Shown here in pieces: positions 11,913 through 24,691 of a stretch of DNA of 64,000 bases. The first letter of the stretch is position 1; every line of letters begins with the position of its first letter. A program made the translations under genes and the position numbers. The DNA comes from Clusia tigrina (taxonomy: Eukaryota; Arthropoda; Insecta; Diptera; Clusiidae). The notes under the pieces were generated by a model. That model was not told where the DNA came from. It searched no databases and was given only the letters and a program-made list of their open reading frames with translations. The stretch covers positions 112,700,542 to 112,764,541 of the forward strand of contig OV050032.1 in NCBI GenBank assembly GCA_920105625.2, written 5' to 3'.

Positions 11913-14900
11913 AAAGTTGGCAACATACAAATGCTTGTAACTTTTTACTGGAGCGTCATAAAACCTTGAAATTTTGTAACAATGAAGTACTCGAGCATCT
12001 TGTCAATTTAAGCCATCGCTCAAAGCTATGCTACCCTAGAGTCCCAAATCAAACACTGATAAAACTTCAAATGGCCCTAACTTCTATACGGTACGTCCTA
12101 CACCTATCAAAGTTGGCAACATTCAAATGCTTTTAACTTTTTACTGGAGCGTCATAAAACCTTGAAATTTTGTAACAATGAAGTACTCGAGCATCTTGTC
12201 AATTTAAGCCATCGCTCAAAGCTATGCTACCCTAGAGTCCCAAATCAAACACTGATAAAACTTCAAATGGCCCTAACTTCTATACGGTATGTCCTACACC
12301 AATCAAAGTTTGCAACATACAAATGCTTGTAACTTTTTACTGGAGCGTCATAAAACCTTGAAGTTTGTAACAATAAAGTACTCGAGCATCTTGTCAATTT
12401 AAGTTATCGCTCAAAGCTATGCTACCCTAGAGTCCCAAATCAAACACTGATAAAACTTCAAACGCCCCTAACTTCTTTACGGTGCGTCCTATACCTATCA
12501 AAGTTTGCAACATACAAATGCTTGTAACTTTTTACTGGAGCGTCATAAAACCTTGAAATTTTGTAACAATAAAGTACTCGAGCCTCTTGTCAATTTAAGC
12601 CATCGCTCAAAGCTATGCTACCCTTGAGTCCCAAATCAAACACTGATAAAACTTCAAATGGCCCTAACTTCTATACGGTACGTCCTACACCTATCAAAGT
12701 TGGCAACATTCAAATGCTTTTAACTTTTTACTGGAGCGTCATAAAACCTTGAAGTTTGTAACAATAAAGTACTCGAGCATCTTGTCAATTTAAGTTATCG
12801 CTCAAAGCTAAGCTACCCTAGAGTCCCAAATCAAACACTGATAAAACTTCAAACGCCCCCAACTTCTTTACGGTACGTCCTATACCTATCAAAGTTTGCA
12901 ACATACAAATGCTTGTAACTTTTTACTGGAGCGTCATAAAACCTTGAAGTTTGTAACAATAAAGTACTCGAGCATCTTGTCAATTTAAGTTATCGCTCAA
13001 AGCTATGCTACCCTAGAGTCCCAAATCAAACACTGATAAAACTTCAAATGCCCCTAACTTCTTTACGGTGCGTCCTATACCTATCAAAGTTTGCAACATA
13101 CAAATGCTTGTAACTTTTTACTGGAGCGTCATAAAACCTTGAAATTTTGTAACAATAAAGTACTCGAGCCTCTTGTCAATTTAAGCCATCGCTCAAAGCT
13201 ATGCTACCCTTGAGTCCCAAATCAAACACTGATAAAACTTCAAATGGCCCTAACTTCTATACGGTACGTCCTACACCTATCAAAGTTGGCAACATTCAAA
13301 TGCTTTTAACTTTTTACTGGAGCGTCATAAAACCTTGAAATTTTGTAACAATGAAGTACTCGAGCATCTTGTCAATTCAAGCCATCGCTCAAAGCTATGC
13401 TACCCTAGAGTCCCAAATCTAACACTGATAAAACTTCAAATGGCCCTAACTTCTATACGGTACGTCCTACACCAATCAAAGTTTCCAACATACAAATGCT
13501 TGTAACTTTTTACTGGAGCGTCATAAAACCTTGAAGTTTGTAACAATAAAGTACTCGAGCATCTTGTCAATTTAAGTTATCGCTCAAAGCTATGCTACCC
13601 TAGTGTCCCAAATCAAACACTGATAAAACTTCAAACGCCCCTAACTTCTATACGGTACGTCCTATACCTATCAAAGATTGCAACATTCAAATGCTTGTAA
13701 CTTTTTACTGGAGCGTCATAAAACCTTAAAATTTTGTAACAATGAAGTACACGAGCCTCTTGTCAATTTAAGCCATCGCTCGAAGCTATGCTACCCCTGA
13801 GTCCCAAATCAAACACTGATAAAACTTCAAATGGCCCTAACTTCTATACGGTACGTCCTACACCTATCAAAGTTTGCAACATACAAATGCTTGTAACTTT
13901 TTACTGGAGCGTCATAAAACCTTGAAATTTTGTAACAATAAAGTACTCGAGCCTCTTGTCAATTTAAGCTATCGCTCAAAGCTATGCTACCCTAGAGTCC
14001 CAAATCTAACACTGATAAACCTTCAAATGGCCCTAACTTCTATACGGTACGTCCTACACCTATCAAAGTTTGCAACATACAAATGCTTGTAACTTTTTAC
14101 TGGAGCGTCATAAAACCTTAAAATTTTGTAACAATAAAGTACTCGAGCCTCTTGTCAATTTAAGCTATCGCTCAAAGCTATGCTACCCTAGAGTCCCAAA
14201 TCAAACACTGATAAAACTTCAAACGCCCCTAGCTTCTATACGGTACGTCCTACAACTATCAAAGTTGGCAACATTCAAATGCTTGTAACTTTTTACTGGA
14301 GCGTCATAAAACCTTGAAATTTTGTAACAATGAAGTACTCGAGCATCTTGTCAATTTAAGCCATCGCTCAAAGCTATGCTACCCTAGAGTCCCAAATCAA
14401 ACACTGATAAAACTTCAAATGGCCCTAACTTCTATACGGTACGTCCTACACCTATCAAAGTTGGCAACATTCAAATACTTTTAACTTTTTACTGGAGCGT
14501 CATAAAACCTTGAAATTTTGTAACAATGAAGTACTCGAGTATCTTGTCAATTTAAGCCATCGCTCAAAGCTATGCTACCCTAGAGTCCCAAATCAAACAC
14601 TGATAAAACTTCAAATGGCCCTAACTTCTATACGGTACGTCCTACACCAATCAAAGTTTGCAACATACAAATGCTTGTAACTTTTTACTGGAGCGTCATA
14701 AAACCTTGAAGTTTGTAACAATAAAGTACTCGAGCATCTTGTCAATTTAAGTTATCGCTCAAAGCTATGCTACCCTAGAGTCCCAAATCAAACACTGATA
14801 AAACTTCAAACGCCCCTAACTTCTTTACGGTGCGTTATATACCTATCAAAGTTTGCAACATACAAATGCTTGTAACTTTTTACTGGAGCGTCATAAAACC

Positions 14901-15825
14901 TTGAAATTTTGTAACAATAAAGTACTCGAGCCTCTTGTCAATTTAAGCCATCGCTCAAAGCTATGCTACCCTTGAGTCCCAAATCAAACACTGATAAAAC
15001 TTCAAATGGCCCTAACTTCTATACGGTAGGTCCTACACCTATCAAAGTTGGCAACATTAAAATGCTTTTAACTTTTTACTGGAGCGTCATGAAACCTTGA
15101 AATTTTGTAACAATAAAGTACTCGAGCATCTTGTCAATTTAAGCCATCGCTCAAAGCTATGCTACCCTAGAGTCCCAAATCAAACACTGATAAAACTTCA
15201 AATGGCCCTAACTTCTATATGGTACGTCCTACACCAATCAAAGTTTGCAACATACAAATGCTTGTAACTTTTTACTGGAGCGTCATAAAACCTTAAAGTT
15301 TGTAACAATAAGTACTCGAGCATCTTGTCAATTTAAGTTATCGCTCAAAGCTATGCTACCCTAGAGTCCCAAATCAAACACTGATAAAACTTCAAACGCC
15401 CTTAACTTCTTTACGGTACGTCCTATACCTATCAAAGATTGCAACATACAAATGCTTGTAACTTTTTACTGGAGCGTCATAAAACCTTGAAATTTTGTAA
15501 CAATAAAGTACTCGAGCCTCTTGTCAATTTCAGCCATCGCTCAAAGCCATGCTACCCTTGAGTCCCAAATCAAACACTGATAAAACTTCAAATGGCCCTA
15601 ACTTATTTACGGTACGTCCTACACCTATCAAAGTTTGCAACATACAAATGCTTGTAACTTTTTACTGGAGCGTCATAAAACCTTGAAATTTTGTAACATT
15701 GAAGTACTCGAGCCTCTTGTCAATTTAAGCCATCGCTCAAAGCTATGCTACCCTAGAGTCCCAAATCAAACACTGATAAAACTTCAAATGGCCCTAACTT
15801 TTATACAGTACATCCTACACCTATC
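11913..15825. repeat. Zone A HOR copy 2, 3,913 bp (20 monomers)
   Basis: Same order of markers as copy 1. The offset from copy 1 is 4,502 bp up to about 14,050, then 4,306 bp, then 3,913 bp after about 14,200. This copy has therefore lost one monomer near 14,060 and two more inside the hybrid monomer at 14,070-14,265. A 1-bp deletion (aataagtactcg) near 15,308 is private to it. Confidence 0.85.
14070..14265 (+). repeat. Chimeric monomer at a two-monomer deletion joint
   Basis: The 5' half (aaccttaaaattttg, cctcttg, agctatcgc) matches the monomer at 9,764 in copy 1 and 17,983 in copy 3. The 3' half (aatcaaac, cctagcttc, acaactatc) matches the monomer two places further on, which carries cctagcttc at 10,318 and 18,537. 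The intervening monomers with atttttactgg and cccaagtc (about 9,985-10,110 and 18,205-18,330) are absent only from this copy. This is the product expected from in-register unequal exchange. Confidence 0.8.
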
Positions 15826-18800
15826 AAAGTTGGCAACATACAAATGCTTGTAACTTTTTACTGGAGCGTCATAAAACCTTGAAATTTTGTAACAATGAAG
15901 TACTCGAGCATCTTGTCAATTTAAGCCATCGCTCAAAGCTATGCTACCCTAGAGTCCCAAATCAAACACTGATAAAACTTCAAATGGCCCTAACTTCTAT
16001 ACGGTACGTCCTACACCTATCAAAGTTGGCAACATTCAAATGCTTTTAACTTTTTACTGGAGCGTCATAAAACCTTGAAATTTTGTAACAATGAAGTACT
16101 CGAGCATCTTGTCAATTTAAGCCATCGCTCAAAGCTATGCTACCCTAGAGTCCCAAATCAAACACTGATAAAACTTCAAATGGCCCTAACTTCTATACGG
16201 TATGTCCTACACCAATCAAAGTTTGCAACATACAAATGCTTGTAACTTTTTACTGGAGCGTCATAAAACCTTGAAGTTTGTAACAATAAAGTACTCGAGC
16301 ATCTTGTCAATTTAAGTTATCGCTCAAAGCTATGCTACCCTAGAGTCCCAAATCAAACACTGATAAAACTTCAAACGCCCCTAACTTCTTTACGGTGCGT
16401 CCTATACCTATCAAAGTTTGCAACATACAAATGCTTGTAACTTTTTACTGGAGCGTCATAAAACCTTGAAATTTTGTAACAATAAAGTACTCGAGCCTCT
16501 TGTCAATTTAAGCCATCGCTCAAAGCTATGCTACCCTTGAGTCCCAAATCAAACACTGATAAAACTTCAAATGGCCCTAACTTCTATACGGTACGTCCTA
16601 CACCTATCAAAGTTGGCAACATTCAAATGCTTTTAACTTTTTACTGGAGCGTCATAAAACCTTGAAGTTTGTAACAATAAAGTACTCGAGCATCTTGTCA
16701 ATTTAAGTTATCGCTCAAAGCTAAGCTACCCTAGAGTCCCAAATCAAACACTGATAAAACTTCAAACGCCCCCAACTTCTTTACGGTACGTCCTATACCT
16801 ATCAAAGTTTGCAACATACAAATGCTTGTAACTTTTTACTGGAGCGTCATAAAACCTTGAAGTTTGTAACAATAAAGTACTCGAGCATCTTGTCAATTTA
16901 AGTTATCGCTCAAAGCTATGCTACCCTAGAGTCCCAAATCAAACACTGATAAAACTTCAAATGCCCCTAACTTCTTTACGGTGCGTCCTATACCTATCAA
17001 AGTTTGCAACATACAAATGCTTGTAACTTTTTACTGGAGCGTCATAAAACCTTGAAATTTTGTAACAATAAAGTACTCGAGCCTCTTGTCAATTTAAGCC
17101 ATCGCTCAAAGCTATGCTACCCTTGAGTCCCAAATCAAACACTGATAAAACTTCAAATGGCCCTAACTTCTATACGGTACGTCCTACACCTATCAAAGTT
17201 GGCAACATTCAAATGCTTTTAACTTTTTACTGGAGCGTCATAAAACCTTGAAATTTTGTAACAATGAAGTACTCGAGCATCTTGTCAATTCAAGCCATCG
17301 CTCAAAGCTATGCTACCCTAGAGTCCCAAATCTAACACTGATAAAACTTCAAATGGCCCTAACTTCTATACGGTACGTCCTACACCAATCAAAGTTTCCA
17401 ACATACAAATGCTTGTAACTTTTTACTGGAGCGTCATAAAACCTTGAAGTTTGTAACAATAAAGTACTCGAGCATCTTGTCAATTTAAGTTATCGCTCAA
17501 AGCTATGCTACCCTAGTGTCCCAAATCAAACACTGATAAAACTTCAAACGCCCCTAACTTCTATACGGTACGTCCTATACCTATCAAAGATTGCAACATT
17601 CAAATGCTTGTAACTTTTTACTGGAGCGTCATAAAACCTTAAAATTTTGTAACAATGAAGTACACGAGCCTCTTGTCAATTTAAGCCATCGCTCGAAGCT
17701 ATGCTACCCCTGAGTCCCAAATCAAACACTGATAAAACTTCAAATGGCCCTAACTTCTATACGGTACGTCCTACACCTATCAAAGTTTGCAACATACAAA
17801 TGCTTGTAACTTTTTACTGGAGCGTCATAAAACCTTGAAATTTTGTAACAATAAAGTACTCGAGCCTCTTGTCAATTTAAGCTATCGCTCAAAGCTATGC
17901 TACCCTAGAGTCCCAAATCTAACACTGATAAACCTTCAAATGGCCCTAACTTCTATACGGTACGTCCTACACCTATCAAAGTTTGCAACATACAAATGCT
18001 TGTAACTTTTTACTGGAGCGTCATAAAACCTTAAAATTTTGTAACAATAAAGTACTCGAGCCTCTTGTCAATTTAAGCTATCGCTCAAAGCTATGCTACC
18101 CTAGAGTACCAAATCAAACACTGATAAAACTTCAAACGCCCCTAACTTCTTTACGGTACGTCCTACACCTATCAAAGTTTGCAACATACAAATGCTTGTA
18201 ATTTTTTACTGGAGCGTCATAAAACCTTGAAATTTTGTAACAATGAAGTACCCGAGCCTCTTGTCAATTTATGCTATCGCTCAAAGCTATGCTACCCTTG
18301 AGTCCCAAGTCAAACATTGATAAAACTTTAAACGCCCCTAACTTCTATACGGTACGTCCTACAACTATCAAAGTTGGCAACATACAAATGCTTGTAACTT
18401 TTTACTGGAGCGTCATAAAACATTGAAATTTTGTAACAATAAAGTACACGAGCATCTTGTCAATTTAAGTTATCGCTCAAAGCTATGCTACCCTAGAGTC
18501 CCAAATCAAACACTGATAAAACTTCAAACGCCCCTAGCTTCTATACGGTACGTCCTACAACTATCAAAGTTGGCAACATTCAAATGCTTGTAACTTTTTA
18601 CTGGAGCGTCATAAAACCTTGAAATTTTGTAACAATGAAGTACTCGAGCATCTTGTCAATTTAAGCCACCGCTCAAAGCTATGCTACCCTAGAGTCCCAA
18701 ATAAAACACTGATAAAACTTCAAATGGCCCTAACTTCTATACGGTACGTCCTACACCTATCAAAGTTGGCAACATTCAAATACTTTTAACTTTTTACTGG

Positions 18801-20131
18801 AGCGTCATAAAACCTTGAAATTTTGTAACAATGAAGTACTCGAGCATCTTGTCAATTTAAGCCATCGCTCAAAGCTATGCTACCCTAGAGTCCCAAATCA
18901 AACACTGATAAAACTTCAAATGGCCCTAACTTCTATACGGTACGTCCTACACCAATCAAAGTTTGCAACATACAAATGCTTGTAACTTTTTACTGGTGCG
19001 TCATAAAACCTTGAAGTTTGTAACAATAAAGTACTCGAGCATCTTGTCAATTTAAGTTATCGCTCAAAGCTATGCTACCCTAGAGTCCCAAATCAAACAC
19101 TGATAAAACTTCAAACGCCCCTAACTTCTTTACGGTGCGTTATATACCTATCAAAGTTTGCAACATACAAATGCTTGTAACTTTTTACTGGAGCGTCATA
19201 AAACCTTGAAATTTTGTAACAATAAAGTACTCGAGCCTCTTGTCAATTTAAGCCATCGCTCAAAGCTATGCTACCCTTGAGTCCCAAATCAAACACTGAT
19301 AAAACTTCAAATGGCCCTAACTTCTATACGGTAGGTCCTACACCTATCAAAGTTGGCAACATTAAAATGCTTTTAACTTTTTACTGGAGCGTCATGAAAC
19401 CTTGAAATTTTGTAACAATAAAGTACTCGAGCATCTTGTCAATTTAAGCCATCGCTCAAAGCTATGCTACCCTAGAGTCCCAAATCAAACACTGATAAAA
19501 CTTCAAATGGCCCTAACTTCTATACGGTACGTCCTACACCAATCAAAGTTTGCAACATACAAATGCTTGTAACTTTTTACTGGAGCGTCATAAAACCTTA
19601 AAGTTTGTAACAATAAAGTACTCGAGCATCTTGTCAATTTAAGTTATCGCTCAAAGCTATGCTACCCTAGAGTCCCAAATCAAACACTGATAAAACTTCA
19701 AACGCCCTTAACTTCTTTACGGTACGTCCTATACCTATCAAAGATTGCAACATACAAATGCTTGTAACTTTTTACTGGAGCGTCATAAAACCTTGAAATT
19801 TTGTAACAATAAAGTACTCGAGCCTCTTGTCAATTTCAGCCATCGCTCAAAGCCATGCTACCCTTGAGTCCCAAATCAAACACTGATAAAACTTCAAATG
19901 GCCCTAACTTATTTACGGTACGTCCTACACCTATCAAAGTTTGCAACATACAAATGCTTGTAACTTTTTACTGGAGCGTCATAAAACCTTGAAATTTTGT
20001 AACATTGAAGTACTCGAGCCTCTTGTCAATTTAAGCCATCGCTCAAAGCTATGCTACCCTAGAGTCCCAAATCAAACACTGATAAAACTTCAAATGGCCC
20101 TAACTTTTATACAGTACATCCTACACCTATC
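15826..20131. repeat. Zone A HOR copy 3, 4,306 bp (22 monomers)
   Basis: The offset from copy 2 is 3,913 bp up to about 18,070 and 4,306 bp after it, because copy 3 keeps the two monomers that copy 2 lost. Like copy 2, it lacks one monomer next to 17,983 that copy 1 has. Markers are again single and in order: cctagcttc 18,537, gttatatacc about 19,138, aaagccatgc about 19,852. Confidence 0.85.
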
Positions 20132-20920
20132 AAAGTTGGCAACATACAAATGCTTGTAACTTTTTACTGGAGCGTCATAAAACCTTGAAATTTTGTAACA
20201 ATGAAGTACTCGAGCATCTTGTCAATTTAAGCCATCGCTCAAAGCTATGCTACCCTAGAGTCCCAAATCAAACACTGATAAAACTTCAAATGGCCCTAAC
20301 TTCTATACGGTACGTCCTACACCTATCAAAGTTGGCAACATTCAAATGCTTTTAACTTTTTACTGGAGCGTCATAAAACCTTGAAATTTTGTAACAATGA
20401 AGTACTCGAGCATCTTGTCAATTTAAGCCATCGCTCAAAGCTATGCTACCCTAGAGTCCCAAATCAAACACTGATAAAACTTCAAATGGCCCTAACTTCT
20501 ATACGGTATGTCCTACACCAATCAAAGTTTGCAACATACAAATGCTTGTAACTTTTTACTGGAGCGTCATAAAACCTTGAAGTTTGTAACAATAAAGTAC
20601 TCGAGCATCTTGTCAATTTAAGTTATCGCTCAAAGCTATGCTACCCTAGAGTCCCAAATCAAACACTGATAAAACTTCAAACGCCCCTAACTTCTTTACG
20701 GTGCGTCCTATACCTATCAAAGTTTGCAACATACAAATGCTTGTAACTTTTTACTGGAGCGTCATAAAACCTTGAAATTTTGTAACAATAAAGTACTCGA
20801 GCCTCTTGTCAATTTAAGCCATCGCTCAAAGCTATGCTACCCTTGAGTCCCAAATCAAACACTGATAAAACTTCAAATGGCCCTAACTTCTATACGGTAC
20901 GTCCTACACCTATCAAAGTT
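20132..20920. repeat. Zone A HOR copy 4, partial (about four monomers)
   Basis: This repeats the first part of the HOR at an offset of 4,306 bp from copy 3, including ggtatgtcctacaccaatc near 20,507. The match stops at about 20,920, where ttggcaacattc is replaced by tttgcaacatac. What follows resembles the last third of the HOR unit, so the middle of this copy seems to be missing. Confidence 0.75.
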
Positions 20921-21049
20921 TGCAACATACAAATGCTTGTAACTTTTTACTGGAGCGTCATAAAACCTTGAAATTTTGTAACAATAAAGTACTCGAGCCT
21001 CTTGTCAATTTAAGCCATCGCTCAAAGCTATGCTACCCTTGAGTCCCAA

Positions 21050-22028
21050 ATCAAACACTGATAAAACTTCAAATGGCCCTAACTTCTATACGGTACGTCC
21101 TACACCTATCAAAGTTGGCAACATTCAAATGCTTTTAACTTTTTACTGGAGCGTCATGAAACCTTGAAATTTTGTAACAATGAAGTACTCGAGCATCTTG
21201 TCAATTTAAGCCATCGCTCAAAGCTATGCTACCCTAGAGTCCCAAATCAAACACTGATAAAACTTCAAACGCCCTTAACTTCTTTACGGTACGTCCTACA
21301 CCAATCAAAGTTTGCAACATACAAATGCTTGTAACTTTTTACTGGAGCGTCATAAAACCTTGAAGTTTGTAACAATAAAGTACTCGAGCATCTTGTCAAT
21401 TTAAGTTATCGCTCAAAGCTATGCTACCCTAGAGTCCCAAATCAAACACTGATAAAACTTCAAACGCCCTTAACTTCTTTACGGTACGTCCTATACCTAT
21501 CAAAGATTGCAACATACAAATGCTTGTAACTTTTTACTGGAGCGTCATAAAACCTTGAAATTTTGTAACAATAAAGTACTCGAGCCTCTTGTCAATTTCA
21601 GCCATCGCTCAAAGCCATGCAACCCTTGAGTCCCAAATCAAACACTGATAAAACTTCAAATGGCCCTAACTTCTTTACGGTACGTCCTACACCTATCAAA
21701 ATTTGCAACATACAAATGCTTGTAACTTTTTACTGGAGCGTCATAAAACCTTGAAATTTTGTAACATTGAAGTACTCGAGCCTCTTGTCAATTTAAGCCA
21801 TCGCTCAAAGCTATGCTACCCTAGAGTCCCAAATCAAACACTGATAAAACTTCAAATGGCCCTAACTTTTATACAGTACGTCCTACACCTATCAAAGTTG
21901 GCAACATACAAATGCTTGTAACTTTTTACTGGAGCGCCATAAAACCTTGAAATTTTGTAACAATGAAGTACTCGAGCATCTTGTCAATTTAAGACATCGC
22001 TCAAAGCTATGCTACCCTAGAGTCCCAA
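21050..22028. repeat. Five-monomer unit of 979 bp, copy 1, next to the gap
   Basis: The segment repeats at an offset of 979 bp. Shared markers are catgaaacc (21,153 and 22,132), cgcccttaac with caaagattgc, and tttcagcc with aaagccatgc (21,597 and about 22,571). The same markers close each HOR copy in zone A, so this is a local amplification of the HOR tail. Confidence 0.7.
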
Positions 22029-22738
22029 ATCAAACACTGATAAAACTTCAAATGGCCCTAACTTCTATACGGTACGTCCTACACCTATCAAAGTTGGCAA
22101 CATTCAAATGCTTTTAACTTTTTACTGGAGCGTCATGAAACCTTGAAATTTTGTAACAATGAAGTACTCGAGCATCTTGTCAATTTAAGCCATCGCTCAA
22201 AGCTATGCTACCCTAGAGTCCCAAATCAAACACTGATAAAACTTCAAATGGCCCTAACTTCTATACGGTACGTCCTACACCAATCAAAGTTTGCAACATA
22301 CAAATGCTTGTAACTTTTTACTGGAGCGTCATAAAACCTTGAAGTTTGTAACAATAAAGTACTCGAGCATCTTGTCAATTTAAGTTATCGCTCAATGCTA
22401 CCCTAGAGTCCCAAATCAAACACTGATAAAACTTCAAACGCCCTTAACTTCTTTACGGTACGTCCTATAACTATCAAAGATTGCAACATACAAATGCTTG
22501 TAACTTTTTACTGGAGCGTCATAAACCTTGAAATTTTGTAACAATAAAGTACTCGAGCCTCTTGTCAATTTCAGCCATCGCTCAAAGCCATGCTACCCTT
22601 GAGTCCCAAATCAAACACTGATAAAACTTCAAATGGCCCTAACTTCTTTACGGTACGTCCTACACCTATCAAAGTTTGCAACATACAAATTCTTGTAACT
22701 TTTTACTGGAGCGTCATAAAACCTTGAAATTTTGTAAC
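22029..22738. repeat. Five-monomer unit, copy 2, cut by the gap
   Basis: Second copy of the 979-bp unit, running into the N block. It carries private small deletions: 5 bp in ctcaatgctacc near 22,395 and 1 bp in cataaaccttg near 22,521. It ends in the middle of a monomer. Confidence 0.7.
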
Positions 22739-22938
22739 NNNNNNNNNNNNNNNNNNNNNNNNNNNNNNNNNNNNNNNNNNNNNNNNNNNNNNNNNNNNNN
22801 NNNNNNNNNNNNNNNNNNNNNNNNNNNNNNNNNNNNNNNNNNNNNNNNNNNNNNNNNNNNNNNNNNNNNNNNNNNNNNNNNNNNNNNNNNNNNNNNNNNN
22901 NNNNNNNNNNNNNNNNNNNNNNNNNNNNNNNNNNNNNN
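22739..22938. other. Assembly gap, 200 N
   Basis: Exactly 200 N interrupt a monomer. Homologous bases on either side (the end of ttttgtaac at 22,738 and at 22,960) are 222 bp apart, which is 26 bp more than one monomer and no multiple of 196. The round size and the broken register suggest a placeholder of unknown true length. Confidence 0.95.
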
Positions 22939-24691
22939 TAACACTTTGAAATTTTGTAACACTAAAGTAATCGAGCCTCTTGTCAATTTAAGCCCTCGCT
23001 CAAAGCTGTGCTACCCTAGAGTCCCAAATCAAACACTGATAAAACTTCAAATGGCCCTAACTTCTTTACGGTACGTCCTACACCTATCAAAGTTGGCAAC
23101 ATACAAATGCTTGTAACTTTTTACTGGAGCGTCATAAAACCTTGAAATTTTGTAACAATAAAGTACTCGAGCCTCTTGTCAATTTAAGCCATCGCTCAAA
23201 GCTATGCTACCCTAGAGTCCCAAATCAAACACTGATAAATCTTCAAACGCCCCTAACTTCTATACGGTACGTCCTACACCTATCAAAGTTTGCAACATAC
23301 AAATGCTTGTAGCTTTTTACTGGAGCGTCATAAAACCTGGAAATTTTGTAACAATGAAGTACCCGAGCCTCTTGTCAATTTAAGCCATCGCTCAAAGCTG
23401 TGCTACCCTAGAGTCCCAAATCAAACACTGATAAAACTTCAAATGGCCCTAACTTATTTACGGTACGTCCTACACCTATCAAAGTTTGCAACATTCAAAT
23501 GCTTGTAACTTTTTACTGGAGCGTCATAAAACCTTGAAGTTTTGTAACAAAAATGTACTCGAGCCTCTTGTCAATTTAAGCCATCGCTCAAAGCTATGCT
23601 ACCCTAGAGTCCCAAATCAAACACTGATAAAACTTCAAACGCCCCTAACTTCTTTACGGTACATCCTACACCTATCAATGTTTGTAACATACAAATGCTT
23701 GTAACTTTTTACTGGAGCGTCATAAAACCGTGAAATTTTGTAACAATAAAGTACTCGAGCCTCTTGTCAATTGAAGCTATCGGTCAAAGCTATGCTACCC
23801 TTGAGTCTCAAATCAAACACTGATAAAACTTCAAATGGCCCTAACTTCTATACGGTACGTCCTACACCTATCAAAGTTTGCAACATACAAATGCTTGTAA
23901 CTTTTTACTGGAGCGTCATAAAACCTTGAAATTTTGTAACAATAAAGTAATCGAGCCTCTTGTCAATTTAAGCCATCGCTCAAAGCTATGCTACCCTTGA
24001 GTCCCAAATCAAACACTGATAAAACTTCAAATGGCCCTAACTTCTATACGGTACGTCCTACACCTATCAAAGTTTGCAACATACAAATGCGTGAAACTTT
24101 TTACTGGAGCGTCATAATCCCTTGAAATTTTGTAACAATAAAGTACTCGAGCCTCTTGCCATCGCTCAAAGCTATGCTACCCTAGAGTCCCAAATCTAAC
24201 ACTGATAAAACTTCAAACGCCCCTAACTTCTTTACGGTACGTCCTACACCTATCAATGTTTGCAACATACAAATGCGTGTAACTTTTTACTGGAGCGTCA
24301 TAAAACCTTGAAATTTTGTAACAATAAAGTACTCGAGCCTCTTGTCAATTTAAGCCATCGCTCAAAGCTATGGTACCCTTGAGTCCCAAATCAAACACTG
24401 ATAAAACTTCAAATGGCCCTAACTTCTATACGGTAGTCCTACACCTATCAAAGTTTGCAACATACAAATGCTTGCAACTTTTTACTGGAGCGTCATAAAA
24501 CCTTGAAATTTTGTAACAATAAAGTACTCGAGCCTCTTGTCAATTTAAGCTATCGCTCAAAGCTATGCTACCCTTGAGTCCCAAATCAAACACTGTTAAA
24601 ACTTCAAATGGCCCTAACTTCTTTACGGTACGTCCTACACCTATCAAAGTTGGCAACATACAAATGCTTGTAACTTTTTACTGGAGCGTCA
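22939..24691. repeat. Zone B unit of 1,753 bp, copy 1, starting at the gap edge
   Basis: The DNA just after the N block (taacactttg) recurs 1,753 bp later at 24,692. Shared markers include acctggaaatttt, acaaaaatgtac, gaagctatcggtc, cataatccc and cctcttgccatcg. The unit holds about nine monomers. Confidence 0.8.

Larger units (their letters stand above)
1..22738. repeat. Zone A: satellite subfamilies left of the sequence gap
   Basis: This stretch is defined by its monomer set. It contains many 195-bp monomers in which gaaattttgtaac is shortened to gaagtttgtaac, usually with gagcatcttg and agttatcgctc downstream. It also has monomers reading cacgagcc with gctcgaagc, monomers with tacaccaatc followed by tttccaac, and monomers with caaatgcttttaac. 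I did not see the 186-bp class (cttgccatcg) or the 188-bp class here. No gene or non-satellite sequence was found. Confidence 0.9.

Noticed and set aside
22676..23116. 146-residue frame across the gap
   Set aside because: Most of its length is N; it joins two satellite half-monomers through an arbitrary-length gap.
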